64,000 nucleotides of DNA, taken from positions 1 through 64,000 of the forward strand of contig JABAQR010000004.1 of NCBI GenBank assembly GCA_019187485.1. The letters are read 5' to 3'. Within the stretch, counting starts at the first letter, position 1. Each line of letters opens with the position of its first letter. The stretch comes from Lysobacterales bacterium (GTDB taxonomy: Bacteria; Pseudomonadota; Gammaproteobacteria; Xanthomonadales; SZUA-5). The position numbers were made by a program, and so were the translations under genes. Of this stretch, positions 1 to 7,862 are shown in pieces. The notes beneath the pieces were generated by a model, which was given only the letters and a program-made list of their open reading frames with translations, was not told where the DNA came from and did no database searches.

Positions 1-923
1 CCGTGGCGCTCGCCGATGGCTTCGGCGGCCTCGCGCTTCCAGTTCGGGCGTTCGCCCGGGCGGCGCTCGCGGCGCTGCCCGCGCGCGAACTTGCGCGCCG
101 CCTCCACCGGCAGCACGCGCAGCTCGCTGCGCGTGCTCATCGGCAGTTCCACCGATTCCAGCAGGCGTGCGATCTCCTCGGGCTCGAGTTCGCGGTACCA
201 GCCACGTTTCAGATCCTTGCCGAGTTCGATGACGCCGTAGCGCACGCGTTTCAATCGGCTGACCTCGGCGCCGACCGCTTCCCACAATCGCCGCACCTCG
301 CGCTGGCGGCCTTCGCGGATGAGGACCTTGAACCACTGGTTGCTGCCTTCGCCGCCGAGCGCCTCGATCTCCTCGAAGTGCGCTGGGCCATCTTCCAGTT
401 CGACGCCCGCCCGCAGTCGCTGCAAGGACTCGTCGGCGACCTCGCCGTGCACGCGCACCAGGTACTCGCGTTCGATCTCGCGCGAAGGATGCATCAGCCG
501 GTTCGCGAGTTCGCCGTCGGTGGTGAACAGCAACAGGCCGGCGGTGTTGAGGTCAAGCCGGCCGACCACGATCCAGCGCGCCCCCTTGAGCCGCGGCAGG
601 CGGTCGAACACGGTCGGGCGACCTTCGGGATCGATGGTCGTGGTGACCTCGCCCTCGGGCTTGTTGTAACAGAGCACCCGCGGCCCCTCGTGAGTGACCG
701 CGCGCACCACGAACTCGCGCCCGTCCAGGCGCACCGTCTGGCCGTCGCCCAGGGTCGCGCCGATGGTCGCCGGACGACCGTCGATCTCGATCTCGCCACG
801 CAGCACGCGCTCCTCGATCATTCGCCGCGAGCCGAGCCCGGCCTTGGAGAGCAGCTTCTGCAGGCGTTCGGGAGCGATCTCGCGGGCGCCGCGCTTCAGC
901 GACAGGGTGGGGCGGCGTTTCAT
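1..923 (-). CDS. rluB: 23S rRNA pseudouridine synthase RluB, partial at 3' end
   Basis: Isomerises a uridine to pseudouridine in helix 80 of 23S rRNA (RluB family, by homology). 307 residues are visible and the C-terminus lies beyond base 1. An S4 RNA-binding domain occupies about residues 17-65; the catalytic motif GRLD is at 121-124 (Asp124 the likely nucleophile), followed by LNTAGLLLFTTDG, typical of RluB/RsuA. The ATG at 923 overlaps the scpB stop by four bases (ATGA), so it is the last visible gene of a scpA-scpB-rluB operon, an arrangement common in Gammaproteobacteria. Confidence 0.93.
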   Translation of the reverse strand, partial: MKRRPTLSLKRGAREIAPERLQKLLSKAGLGSRRMIEERVLRGEIEIDGRPATIGATLGDGQTVRLDGREFVVRAVTHEGPRVLCYNKPEGEVTTTIDPEGRPTVFDRLPRLKGARWIVVGRLDLNTAGLLLFTTDGELANRLMHPSREIEREYLVRVHGEVADESLQRLRAGVELEDGPAHFEEIEALGGEGSNQWFKVLIREGRQREVRRLWEAVGAEVSRLKRVRYGVIELGKDLKRGWYRELEPEEIARLLESVELPMSTRSELRVLPVEAARKFARGQRRERRPGERPNWKREAAEAIGERH

Positions 924-1537
924 TGGCGAGTCTCCGTGGAGGGGGCTTCAGGCGGGGAGGTCGAGACGGCCGCCTCGCGCCGGGTGAAATCGAGCTCCGG
1001 TTCGATCGCGTCGAGGTCGCGGATCTCGGCCAGAGTCGGCAGCTCGTCCAGGCTTTTCAGGCCGAAGTAGTCGAGGAAGGCGCGGGTGGTGCCGAACAGC
1101 GCCGGCCGGCCCGGTACGTCGCGGTGACCGAGCACCCGGATCCACTCGCGTTCCTCGAGGGTCTTGATGATCTGCGCGGACACCGCGACACCACGCACCG
1201 CCTCGATCTCGCCGCGCGTGATCGGCTGGCGGTAGGCGATCAGCGACAGGGTTTCCAGCAGTGCGCGCGAGTACTTGCCCGGGCGCTCCGTCCACAGCCT
1301 CGAGATCTGCGCGTGGACTTCGGTGCGTACCTGGTAGCGGAAGCCGCTGGCGACCTCGACCAGTTCGACGCCGCGCCCGACGCAGTCGATTGCGAGCGCT
1401 TCCAGCGCTTGCGCCAGTTCGGTGTGCGCAGGACGTGCGCCTTCGTCGAACAGCTCGCCGAGCTGCGCGATGGTCAGCGGTTGGCCGGCCGTCAGCAGCG
1501 CGGCTTCGAGGATCGGCTTCAGGGTCGAAATGTCCAT
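920..1537 (-). CDS. scpB: Segregation and condensation protein B
   Basis: Winged-helix kleisin-binding subunit of the SMC-ScpAB condensin that compacts and segregates the chromosome. 205 aa, a normal length. Visible family features are an N-terminal helix set starting MDISTLKPILEAALLTAGQPL and the conserved block LIAYRQPITRGEIEAVRGV followed by the second winged helix (VPGRPALFGTTRAFLDYFGL). The frame stays open upstream, but the ATG at 1537 immediately follows the scpA stop (TGATG), fixing the start by translational coupling. Its stop overlaps the rluB start. Confidence 0.93.
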   Translation of the reverse strand: MDISTLKPILEAALLTAGQPLTIAQLGELFDEGARPAHTELAQALEALAIDCVGRGVELVEVASGFRYQVRTEVHAQISRLWTERPGKYSRALLETLSLIAYRQPITRGEIEAVRGVAVSAQIIKTLEEREWIRVLGHRDVPGRPALFGTTRAFLDYFGLKSLDELPTLAEIRDLDAIEPELDFTRREAAVSTSPPEAPSTETRQ

Positions 1538-2376
1538 CAGATATCGGTTTTTTCGTGCACGGTCAGCGAACGCAGGTAAATCGGGGCGAACGGGCGGTCC
1601 TGGACGATCTCGAGCAGACCGGTCTTGGCCAGCTCCAGCATCGCCAGGAAATCGACGACCACTCCCAGGCGGCCCTCGGACTGCACCAACAGGGTGGTGA
1701 ACTCGAGGAACTCGCCGCCGCACAGCGCGTCCAGCAGTTCGCTCATGCGCTGACGTACCGACAGCGGTTCGCGTCGCACCTGGTGGCTGACGTACAGATC
1801 CGCGCGATTCAGCACTTCGCGAAAGGCCAGCAACAGCTCCTTGAGCTGCACGTCCGGCAGCAACGGGCGTGCGCGCCGCTCGGACAGATGCACGCTGGCG
1901 ACGCTGGTGTCGCGGTCCATCCGCGGCAGCGCGTCGAGGTCTTCGGCGGCTTTCTTGAAGCGCTCGTACTCCTGCAACCGGCGCACCAGTTCCGCGCGCG
2001 GGTCGGTTTCCTCGTCCTCGCTCGCCGGAGGCCGCGGCAGCAGCAGCCGCGACTTGATCTCGGCGAGGATCGCGGCCATCACCAGGTACTCGGCGGCGAG
2101 CTCGAAGCGCAGCTCCCGCATCATCTCGATGTAGCCGATGTACTGGCGGGTGATCGCCGCGATCGGGATGTCGAGGATGTCGAGGTTCTGGCGCCGGATC
2201 AGGTACAGCAGCAGGTCGAGCGGGCCTTCGAATGCCTCCAGGATCACCTCGAGCGCGTCGGGCGGAATGTAGAGATCCTTCGGCAGCTCGAAGCAGGGCT
2301 CGCCGCGAACCACCGCGAAGGGAATCTCCGCCTGGCGCGCACTCGCGGCCGCCGGATCGGGGGCGCGTTCGCTCAT
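1537..2376 (-). CDS. scpA: Segregation and condensation protein A
   Basis: Kleisin subunit that bridges SMC heads and binds ScpB in the bacterial condensin. 279 aa. The family hallmark FEGPLDLLLYLIRRQNLDILDIPI is at about residues 49-72, followed by YLVMAAILAEIKSRLLLP. The C-terminal winged helix (LLEIVQDRPFAPIYLR) is present. The first ~30 residues are a poorly conserved extension. The ATG overlaps the stop of the upstream YciO-like gene by four bases, and its own stop is coupled to scpB. Confidence 0.94.
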   Translation of the reverse strand: MSERAPDPAAASARQAEIPFAVVRGEPCFELPKDLYIPPDALEVILEAFEGPLDLLLYLIRRQNLDILDIPIAAITRQYIGYIEMMRELRFELAAEYLVMAAILAEIKSRLLLPRPPASEDEETDPRAELVRRLQEYERFKKAAEDLDALPRMDRDTSVASVHLSERRARPLLPDVQLKELLLAFREVLNRADLYVSHQVRREPLSVRQRMSELLDALCGGEFLEFTTLLVQSEGRLGVVVDFLAMLELAKTGLLEIVQDRPFAPIYLRSLTVHEKTDI

Positions 2377-2990
2377 TCCCAGTCCACCACGCCGCTGCCC
2401 ACGCGCAGCACCTTCCAGGGCTGGTCGAGCAGTGAGACCACGGTCGTCGGGTGCACCCCGCAGGCGCCGCCGTCGACGAACACGTCGACCTGCGACTCCA
2501 GCAATTCGGCCAGTTCATCGACCTCCATGCCATGCAGATCTTGCCCCGGCAGCAGCAGGCTGGAGCTCAGGATCGGTTCTCCGAGCGCCGCGATCAGACT
2601 CTGGGCGACGCGGTGATCGGGCACCCGCACGCCGATCGAACGACGCTTCTCGGTGGCGATGCGCTTGGGCACCAGCGCACTCGCCGGCAGGATGAAGGTG
2701 TAGGCGCCCGGCAGGTGTGCGCGCATCAACCGGAAGGCGGCGTCGTCGACGCGCGCGTACTGACCGATCTGCTTGAGATCGCGGCAGGCGAGGGTGAAGT
2801 TGTGGCGGGTATCCAGTTGCCGCAAGCGCGCCACCCGATCCAGCGCCGTGCGCGCGTCCAGCGCGAAGCCGAAGGCGTAGCCGGAATCGGTCGGGTAGGC
2901 GAGCAGTTGGCCGGCGCGCAGCGCGGAGACCGCCTGGTCGACCAGGCGCGCCTGCGGCGAAACGGGATGGATGGCGAGGCGGCGCGACAT
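2373..2990 (-). CDS. Sua5/YciO/YrdC-family protein (YciO-type)
   Basis: A 205-aa single-domain member of the threonylcarbamoyl-AMP synthase fold. The nucleotide/carbonate pocket signature YPTDSGYAFG is at about 32-41, with RRSIGVRVPDH near 115-125, the basic region that contacts nucleotide and RNA. There is no C-terminal Sua5 domain. The sequence looks closer to YciO than to TsaC, so a role in tRNA t6A formation is plausible but not proven. First gene of the scpA-scpB-rluB operon, overlapping scpA by ATGA, and divergent from bolA across a 129-base gap. Confidence 0.85.
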   Translation of the reverse strand: MSRRLAIHPVSPQARLVDQAVSALRAGQLLAYPTDSGYAFGFALDARTALDRVARLRQLDTRHNFTLACRDLKQIGQYARVDDAAFRLMRAHLPGAYTFILPASALVPKRIATEKRRSIGVRVPDHRVAQSLIAALGEPILSSSLLLPGQDLHGMEVDELAELLESQVDVFVDGGACGVHPTTVVSLLDQPWKVLRVGSGVVDWE

Positions 2991-3062
2991 GGATGACAGG
3001 ACCGTGCGGCGGCATCACGCCGGCGCGAAGGGCGGGGAGTGTACCGGACCGGGCGGATTCCG

Positions 3063-3068
3063 TACCAT
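3063..3068 (+). promoter_or_regulatory. Possible -10 box upstream of bolA
   Basis: TACCAT followed directly by GCGCGCCCC. The same layout (TAnnnT then a GCGCGCC-like discriminator) occurs before exbB, yheS and the ExoD-family gene in this window. No convincing -35 hexamer is visible 17 bases upstream. Inference from position and similarity only. Confidence 0.3.
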
Positions 3069-3119
3069 GCGCGCCCCATTCCACCGGTCCGCCCCGTTCA
3101 TGTTGTCCACGAATCGCCG

Positions 3120-3389
3120 ATGAGTGCTCGCCTGCAGCGGCTGCGCGAGCGCCTGATGGCGCTTGCGCCGCTGGAACTCGAAGTAAGCGACGAGAGCCAC
3201 CTGCACGTCGGCCACGCCGGTGCGCGCGACGGGCGCGGCCACTTCCGGGTGCGCATCGTCGCCGCCACCTTCTGCGGCGAGCGCCCGTTGGCGCGGCACC
3301 GGCGCGTGTACGCCGCGCTCGGCGACCTGATGCAGACCGACATCCACGCGCTCGCCATCGAAGCGCTGAGTCCCGAGGAATCGCCATGA
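3120..3389 (+). CDS. bolA: BolA family protein
   Basis: Small partner of monothiol glutaredoxins in iron-sulfur cluster trafficking and redox/stress adaptation. 89 aa. The conserved DESHLHVGHAG stretch and the HFRVRIV...F.GE.PLARHRRVYAAL signature of BolA are both clear. The ATG at 3120 gives a normal-length family member; the frame extends further upstream without family similarity. The stop overlaps the ATG of the next gene (ATGA), so the two are probably co-translated. Confidence 0.93.
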   Translation: MSARLQRLRERLMALAPLELEVSDESHLHVGHAGARDGRGHFRVRIVAATFCGERPLARHRRVYAALGDLMQTDIHALAIEALSPEESP

Positions 3390-4192
3390 AGACACTCCCG
3401 ATGCTGCTCCCGATACTGCTGGCGTTGGCCGCCTGCGGGCAGGACACGGGCTCCTCCGGCCCGGTTCGCCTGGTGCAGATCGACGGTCCTGCGAGTGCGC
3501 TCAAGGTCGACGGCGAGGCTGTGCCCGAGGCGCTGGTCGATGCCTACGCGCGCAAGCGCGGCTGGGACCTGCACGATCCCGGCCAGCGCGAGCAGGTCTA
3601 CGAACAACTCACCGAACTGCTGGCGGTGGCCTCGGCCGCGCGCAAGCAGGGACTGATGGACGACGAAAGCGTGCGCGCCGACCTCGAACTGGAGCGCCTG
3701 AACCGGCTGAGCGGCATGCTGGTGGAGCGCGCCACCGGGACCCTGACCGACGCCGACCTGCGGGCCGCTTACGATCAGGAGATCGTCGCAGCCGGCAACG
3801 AGGAATTCCTGGTGGCGCACATACTGTTCGAGCGCGCCGAGCTGGCGGCCCCTCTGCTGGCGGCACTGCAGGGTGGCGCCAGTTTCGACGAGCAGATGCG
3901 CGCGCTCGCCGGCCAGCCCGGCGTACGCGATGCGAAGGACCTCGGCTGGGTGCGCCGCAACTCCATGCCGCCGGCGCTCGCCGAAGCGGTGGCGGGGCTC
4001 GCCGACGGCGCCTACACGCCGGCTGCCGTGCAGAGCGAGTTCGGCTGGCACGTAGCGCTGCTGCGTTCGCGGCGGGCGCTCAATGTGCCACCCTTCGAGC
4101 AGGTGCGCGAGGCGGTGGAGGCCAGTGTCAAGCGCAAGCGGGCGCAGGAAATCGCCAAACAGGCGCGCGCCGAGGTCAAGGTCGAGAAGTGA
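3386..4192 (+). CDS. PpiC-type peptidyl-prolyl isomerase, lipoprotein
   Basis: Probable periplasmic parvulin-family foldase anchored in a membrane. 268 aa. Residues 1-17 form a lipoprotein signal with lipobox LAAC (Cys17). A chaperone-like helical region is followed by a parvulin domain at about 140-235 (VAHILFERAE..., DLGWVRRNSMPPALAEAV, FGWHVALLRSRR). The tail is basic and helical (VKRKRAQEIAKQARAEVKVEK). The family also includes EpsD-like proteins that help assembly of export systems; the substrate here is unknown. It overlaps bolA by four bases. Confidence 0.85.
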   Translation: MKTLPMLLPILLALAACGQDTGSSGPVRLVQIDGPASALKVDGEAVPEALVDAYARKRGWDLHDPGQREQVYEQLTELLAVASAARKQGLMDDESVRADLELERLNRLSGMLVERATGTLTDADLRAAYDQEIVAAGNEEFLVAHILFERAELAAPLLAALQGGASFDEQMRALAGQPGVRDAKDLGWVRRNSMPPALAEAVAGLADGAYTPAAVQSEFGWHVALLRSRRALNVPPFEQVREAVEASVKRKRAQEIAKQARAEVKVEK

Positions 4193-4203
4193 AGGAAGTC
4201 GCA

Positions 4204-4232
4204 TTGGCAGCACTGGAGCGGCTTGCTAGCCT
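4204..4232 (+). promoter_or_regulatory. Probable sigma70-type promoter of the methyltransferase gene
   Basis: TTGGCA at 4204-4209 (one mismatch to TTGACA), a 17-base spacer and TAGCCT at 4227-4232, followed by a GC-rich discriminator. The predicted start would give a leader of about 20 bases before the ATG at 4260. The -10 match is weak. Confidence 0.4.
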
Positions 4233-4259
4233 CGCGCTGCACGCTTCGCAGAGGCCTAC

Positions 4260-4877
4260 ATGCAGCCCGTTCTGGAAACCCCGCTGAAGCGTTGGCGCGC
4301 CGAAGCTTCCCGCAACTGGGTGTTTTTCCGACAGTGGTTGCGCGCCCCACTGACCACCGCCTCGGTGGTCCCGAGCAGTCCACGCCTTGGGCGCGCGATG
4401 GCGCAGGCGCTGCCGCCCTGGGTATCGCGGGTGGTCGAACTGGGTGCGGGCACCGGCTCGATCACCCGTGAACTGCTGCGCGAGCGCGTGTGCGCCGAAC
4501 GCCTGTGCATGGTCGAGCTGAATCCGGAACTGCACCGCGACCTCAAGATCGCTTTCCCGAACTGTCAGGTCGTGTGCGGCGATGCGCGCCGCTTGCCGCA
4601 ATTGCTGGCCGCCACCGAGGGTTTCCGCGACGGTCGGGCGGATGCCGTGGTCAGCTCGCTTGGCCTGCTGTCGATGCCAGCCGGCCTGGTCGAACAGATC
4701 GTCGCGGCGGCTTTCGATTGTCTGCCGACGCGCGGGGTGATGATTCAGTTCACCTACGGCCCGAAATGCCCGGTGCGGGAGAGCACCCTGAGACGCCTGC
4801 ACCTGCGCGCCCGCCGTGTCGACTTTACCTGGATGAACCTGCCGCCAGCCTCGGTGTATCTGTTGCAACGCCACTGA
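4260..4877 (+). CDS. SAM-dependent methyltransferase, phospholipid N-methyltransferase-like (PmtA type)
   Basis: A 205-aa class I methyltransferase resembling the short soluble PmtA enzymes that methylate phosphatidylethanolamine. SAM motif I is VVELGAGTGSITREL at about residues 58-72; the acidic end of strand 2 is VELNPELHRDL and CGDARRLP follows. The N-terminus (FFRQWLRAPLTTASVVPSSPRLGRAMA) matches the membrane-interacting start of that family. Whether the substrate is PE, another lipid or an rRNA cannot be read from sequence. It follows the isomerase by 67 bases. Confidence 0.75.
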   Translation: MQPVLETPLKRWRAEASRNWVFFRQWLRAPLTTASVVPSSPRLGRAMAQALPPWVSRVVELGAGTGSITRELLRERVCAERLCMVELNPELHRDLKIAFPNCQVVCGDARRLPQLLAATEGFRDGRADAVVSSLGLLSMPAGLVEQIVAAAFDCLPTRGVMIQFTYGPKCPVRESTLRRLHLRARRVDFTWMNLPPASVYLLQRH

Positions 4878-5065
4878 AGCCGCTCTTTGCGATGCGGATG
4901 GGAAAGGTCTGCCCGTCTCTCGTTCCGATGCGTCGCTGCGGACATCCCGGTCAACCGGCACAGATCGCGCCGCGCGCTGCATGAGCGCATCCCCGCTGCC
5001 CGTAGTCCGCGTCGTGGACGGCCGGATCCGCCGCCGACATCCGGGATGCCCGGACAGGGCGGATC

Positions 5066-5896
5066 TCAGCGCTGTTTGTAGCCGTAGAAATTCTTGAGCA
5101 TCTGCTCCGAACCCTTGTACTCGGCGGCGTTCGCCGCGACGAACTGCTGCACGCCGATTTCGTTCAACACTTCGTACAACGTCTGGTCCTCATGCAGCTT
5201 CAGCAGGGCGTTGGTGACCGCGGTCCTGACATCGGCAGGCACATCGGGCGAGGCGCTGATGGCCGGACCCGGGAACTCGCGGGTGGTGATCACCGGGATC
5301 AGGTTCGGATACTGGTCGCGCAGCCAGGTCGGCACCAGCGTCGCATCGGCTTCGCCGGCGAACACGATCTCCACGGTGTCGCGCCAGGAGGTGGCCAGTG
5401 AGCGCAGATCGGGTTGCTGCATCGGATTGGGGAAATACTCCAGCAGCAGCGCGAAGCCGAGGTTCGGCGCCGGCATCGTCACCAGGCTGCGCGCCACGAA
5501 GTGCTGCACATCGCCCTCTTTCACGTCCTCCTGGGTCAGCAGCGAATAGCTGGTGGGGATGGAGGACTTGACCAGCGGCACATAGCCGTAGCGCTGGATG
5601 CGGAAATCGGTGAAATGCGCCTCGTCGAATACCAGGTGCAAATCCTTGCGCTTGCGGATGTCGTTCCAGTAGAAGGCGTAATTGCGCGCCACCACGAGTT
5701 TGAAGGTGTGGCCAGTGGCGGTGCCCAGGTAGGCAACCAACGGTTCGTAGACTTCGCGCGCCCTTTCGGGTCCGTACACCGGCTCCACGGCAAAGTTGTA
5801 CTCCGCCGCCGAGGCGGTCATGGCCGCCGCCAGACCCACCACCATCAAGCCCGCCCGGAACCCATTTCCGAGTCCACCGCCATGCGTTGCAACCAT
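5066..5896 (-). CDS. PhnD-like periplasmic substrate-binding protein
   Basis: A 276-aa exported protein of the phosphate/phosphonate-binding (PhnD/SsuA/transferrin-like) superfamily. A hydrophobic signal peptide ends near ASAAEYNF (about residues 15-33), then the family pattern YGPERAREVYEPLVAYLGTATGH and later GFALLLEYFPNP...VFAGEADATLVPTW. The ATG at 5896 has a good GGGGGAG ribosome site seven bases upstream; the frame runs much further upstream but without support. No permease or ATPase gene is nearby, so it may act as a sensor rather than a transporter component. The ligand is unknown. Confidence 0.8.
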   Translation of the reverse strand: MVATHGGGLGNGFRAGLMVVGLAAAMTASAAEYNFAVEPVYGPERAREVYEPLVAYLGTATGHTFKLVVARNYAFYWNDIRKRKDLHLVFDEAHFTDFRIQRYGYVPLVKSSIPTSYSLLTQEDVKEGDVQHFVARSLVTMPAPNLGFALLLEYFPNPMQQPDLRSLATSWRDTVEIVFAGEADATLVPTWLRDQYPNLIPVITTREFPGPAISASPDVPADVRTAVTNALLKLHEDQTLYEVLNEIGVQQFVAANAAEYKGSEQMLKNFYGYKQR

Positions 5897-5925
5897 GGTG
5901 CATCTCCCCCTGGAAGACGAACCGG

Positions 5926-6765
5926 TCATACCACTTTCGAATCGGAAACGCCATGCGCCGAACCGCCCGGCGCATACTCGTTCAGCGCGGCATCGCCCGG
6001 ACTGCCGGAAACCTCGCTTCCGATCACCATGAGCATCCTTCCGCAGCTCAGCCGCGCGCCTTCGATGGCGCGCTCGGCGAGCACCGCCAGGCCGTGGCCG
6101 TCGCTGCCGATGGCAAGCAGATTGCCGGCGGCGCTGCCATCCTCGTCGAGTAGTTCGACGCCAATGGCCGGGCATTCGCCGGGCGCTTCCACACGCAACC
6201 GCATGAGCCGACGCTTGCTGCGCCCGAGGTAGTGGGTGCGCGCGACGATCTCCTGCCCCGGATAGCAGCCTTTGCGCAGCGAATAAGCGCCCAGGCGATC
6301 GAGCGTCAGCATCTGTGGCAGCCAGCGCTCGCTGGTGGCCGCCAGCAGCCACGGGATGCCGAGCGTGAGCTGGGCGTCCCAAAGCGACTGCGAGAGCGGC
6401 GACGCGGTTTCGTCGCGGCGTATGCGCCAGTCCATTCCGCAACCATGCACGCGCCTCCCGGAACCTGCCCAAGGCTCGATCGCCAGGGCGTGCAGTGCCA
6501 GGGCGCAACGCGAACGCAGTCGGAATCGTTGCAGCCGCGCGAGCACGCTGTCGGCGAGATCCTGCGGCAGCAGCAGGGAGAAGCGCTGTTCGTCCGCGCA
6601 GGTCAGCAATGCCAGGGCCTGCACGCGGCCGTCCACCCCGCAGTAGCAACTGAACTGCCAACTCCCCACGGCGAGCGTGCGCAAGTCGCTCGCGAGCTGC
6701 GCGTGCAGGAAGGCGCGCGCGTCCACGCCTTCGATCGAGATTTCGGCGAATCCAGGTGTCATCAT
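5926..6765 (-). CDS. ygfZ: Folate-binding tRNA-modifying protein YgfZ
   Basis: GcvT-like protein that uses folate to support maintenance of iron-sulfur enzymes such as MiaB. The signature KGCYPGQEIVARTHY, containing the essential Cys, is at about 180-194. 279 aa from the double ATG at 6762-6765; another ATG at 6786 would add seven residues (MPATADA), and the choice is uncertain. It is divergent from the SDHAF4-like gene and ends 29 bases before the PhnD-like gene. Its placement next to the Fe-S enzyme SDH fits its role. Confidence 0.92.
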   Translation of the reverse strand: MMTPGFAEISIEGVDARAFLHAQLASDLRTLAVGSWQFSCYCGVDGRVQALALLTCADEQRFSLLLPQDLADSVLARLQRFRLRSRCALALHALAIEPWAGSGRRVHGCGMDWRIRRDETASPLSQSLWDAQLTLGIPWLLAATSERWLPQMLTLDRLGAYSLRKGCYPGQEIVARTHYLGRSKRRLMRLRVEAPGECPAIGVELLDEDGSAAGNLLAIGSDGHGLAVLAERAIEGARLSCGRMLMVIGSEVSGSPGDAALNEYAPGGSAHGVSDSKVV

Positions 6766-6803
6766 GGCGTCCGCAGTCGCTGGCATGGCCCGAGAGCATA
6801 CGA

Positions 6804-6959
6804 ATGTCCGACCTCGATCCGTCGGTCCCGCAGGTACCATCGTCGGTCCCGTCGCCGCAGCAAGTGCCGCCGGGCACGCGCGAGACCGGTGGTCGCGCCG
6901 GCCCGGAACCCACGCGTTACGGCGACTGGGAGAAGAACGGTCGGTGCATCGATTTCTGA
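6804..6959 (+). CDS. DUF1674 / SDHAF4-like succinate dehydrogenase assembly factor
   Basis: A 51-aa protein whose C-terminal half carries the DUF1674 signature GPEPTRYGDWEKNGRCIDF (residues 33-51), the family of eukaryotic SDHAF4 that binds flavinylated SdhA and protects it before complex II assembly. The N-terminal half is Pro/Ser-rich and likely disordered. The frame opens at 6756, but the ATG at 6804 leaves the gene outside ygfZ and gives a normal size. It sits 119 bases before sdhC on the same strand, which strongly supports an SDH role. Confidence 0.85.
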   Translation: MSDLDPSVPQVPSSVPSPQQVPPGTRETGGRAGPEPTRYGDWEKNGRCIDF

Positions 6960-6985
6960 TTGCGGCGTCGGTGGCCTTTCGAGTC

Positions 6986-7014
6986 TTGTTCACTGCCGGA
7001 TCAGGAGCTATACC
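6986..7014 (+). promoter_or_regulatory. Probable promoter of the sdh operon
   Basis: TTGTTC (6986-6991), exactly 17 bases, then TATACC (7009-7014). It lies in the 119-base gap between the SDHAF4-like gene and sdhC, leaving a leader of about 58 bases. No operator is evident. The assignment rests on hexamer similarity only. Confidence 0.45.
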
Positions 7015-7078
7015 GCTCGCCTGCGCAGCAGATTCCGGGATGTGCGGAGAGCGCTTCCCGACCAACCGGGGATAGAGG

Positions 7079-7456
7079 ATGGCCACGCACCCGCGACCGC
7101 TTTCGCCGCACCTGCAGATCTACAAGCCGCAACTGACCACGGTCCTTTCCATCCTGCACCGCGTCACCGGCGTGGCGCTGTGCGCAGCCGCGCTCGGCCT
7201 GGTGTGGGGCCTGCTGTCGCTGGCGCTGGGTCGTGACGAGTTCGAGCACTTTCGGGCTTGTGCCAACAGTCTGCCGGGCAAGCTGCTGACGGCGATCTTC
7301 GTGTTCTGCCTGGTCTACCACCTGCTCAATGGCATCCGTCATCTGGGCTGGGACACCGGCTGGGGACTGGACTTGAAGCGCGCCTATGCCACCGGCTGGC
7401 TGCTGGTGGCATTGGCGCCGGCGCTGACCGCGCTTTCCCTGTGGTGGATCTGGTAG
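7079..7456 (+). CDS. sdhC: Succinate dehydrogenase cytochrome b556 subunit
   Basis: Membrane anchor of complex II that helps bind heme b and ubiquinone. 125 aa with three hydrophobic segments. Family motifs are RPLSPHLQIYKPQLTTVLSILHRVTG (residues 6-31, quinone-site Ser and Arg) and FCLVYHLLNGIRHLGWD (about 77-93, with the heme-ligand His). A GGGGA ribosome site precedes the ATG. It is separated from sdhD by 10 bases. Confidence 0.96.
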   Translation: MATHPRPLSPHLQIYKPQLTTVLSILHRVTGVALCAAALGLVWGLLSLALGRDEFEHFRACANSLPGKLLTAIFVFCLVYHLLNGIRHLGWDTGWGLDLKRAYATGWLLVALAPALTALSLWWIW

Positions 7457-7466
7457 GAGGACGGCG

Positions 7467-7862
7467 ATGAGCGAGTTTCGCACCGAACTCAAGCAGGTCC
7501 GCGGCCTTGGCTCCGCGCACGAGGGTACGCACCACTGGTGGATGCAGCGGATTACTGCGGTGGCGCTGGTGCCGCTGTCGATCTGGTTCGTCTTTTTTCT
7601 GGAGGCGATCCGCGGCGTCGACTACCTTGCCGTTCGCTACGCGATCGGGCAGCCGATGACTGCCGCGCTGATGCTGGCCTACGTTTGCGCGGTCCTGCAC
7701 CACGCCTATCTCGGCGTGCAGGTGGTGATCGAGGACTATGTGCACGAGCGCGTCGCGGAGGTCGGTCTGCTGATCGCGACCCGACTACTGTTCGTGCTGG
7801 CGGCGCTGACGGCCACCGTCTCGATCCTGCGACTGGTCTTTCTTGCGGCGGACCCCCAATGA
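7467..7862 (+). CDS. sdhD: Succinate dehydrogenase hydrophobic membrane anchor subunit
   Basis: Second membrane anchor of complex II. 131 aa with three transmembrane helices. [25 protein letters not shown] is the first helix; [17 protein letters not shown] carries the heme-ligand His and the conserved Asp-Tyr pair near the quinone site. A strong GGAGGA ribosome site lies just upstream. Its stop overlaps the sdhA start (ATGA). Confidence 0.94.
   Translation: MSEFRTELKQVRGLGSAHEGTHHWWMQRITAVALVPLSIWFVFFLEAIRGVDYLAVRYAIGQPMTAALMLAYVCAVLHHAYLGVQVVIEDYVHERVAEVGLLIATRLLFVLAALTATVSILRLVFLAADPQ

Noticed and set aside
5897-6913. N-terminal extension of the PhnD-like gene through ygfZ
   Set aside because: The frame is open, but it crosses ygfZ and would place the signal peptide internally; the ATG at 5896 has a strong ribosome site.
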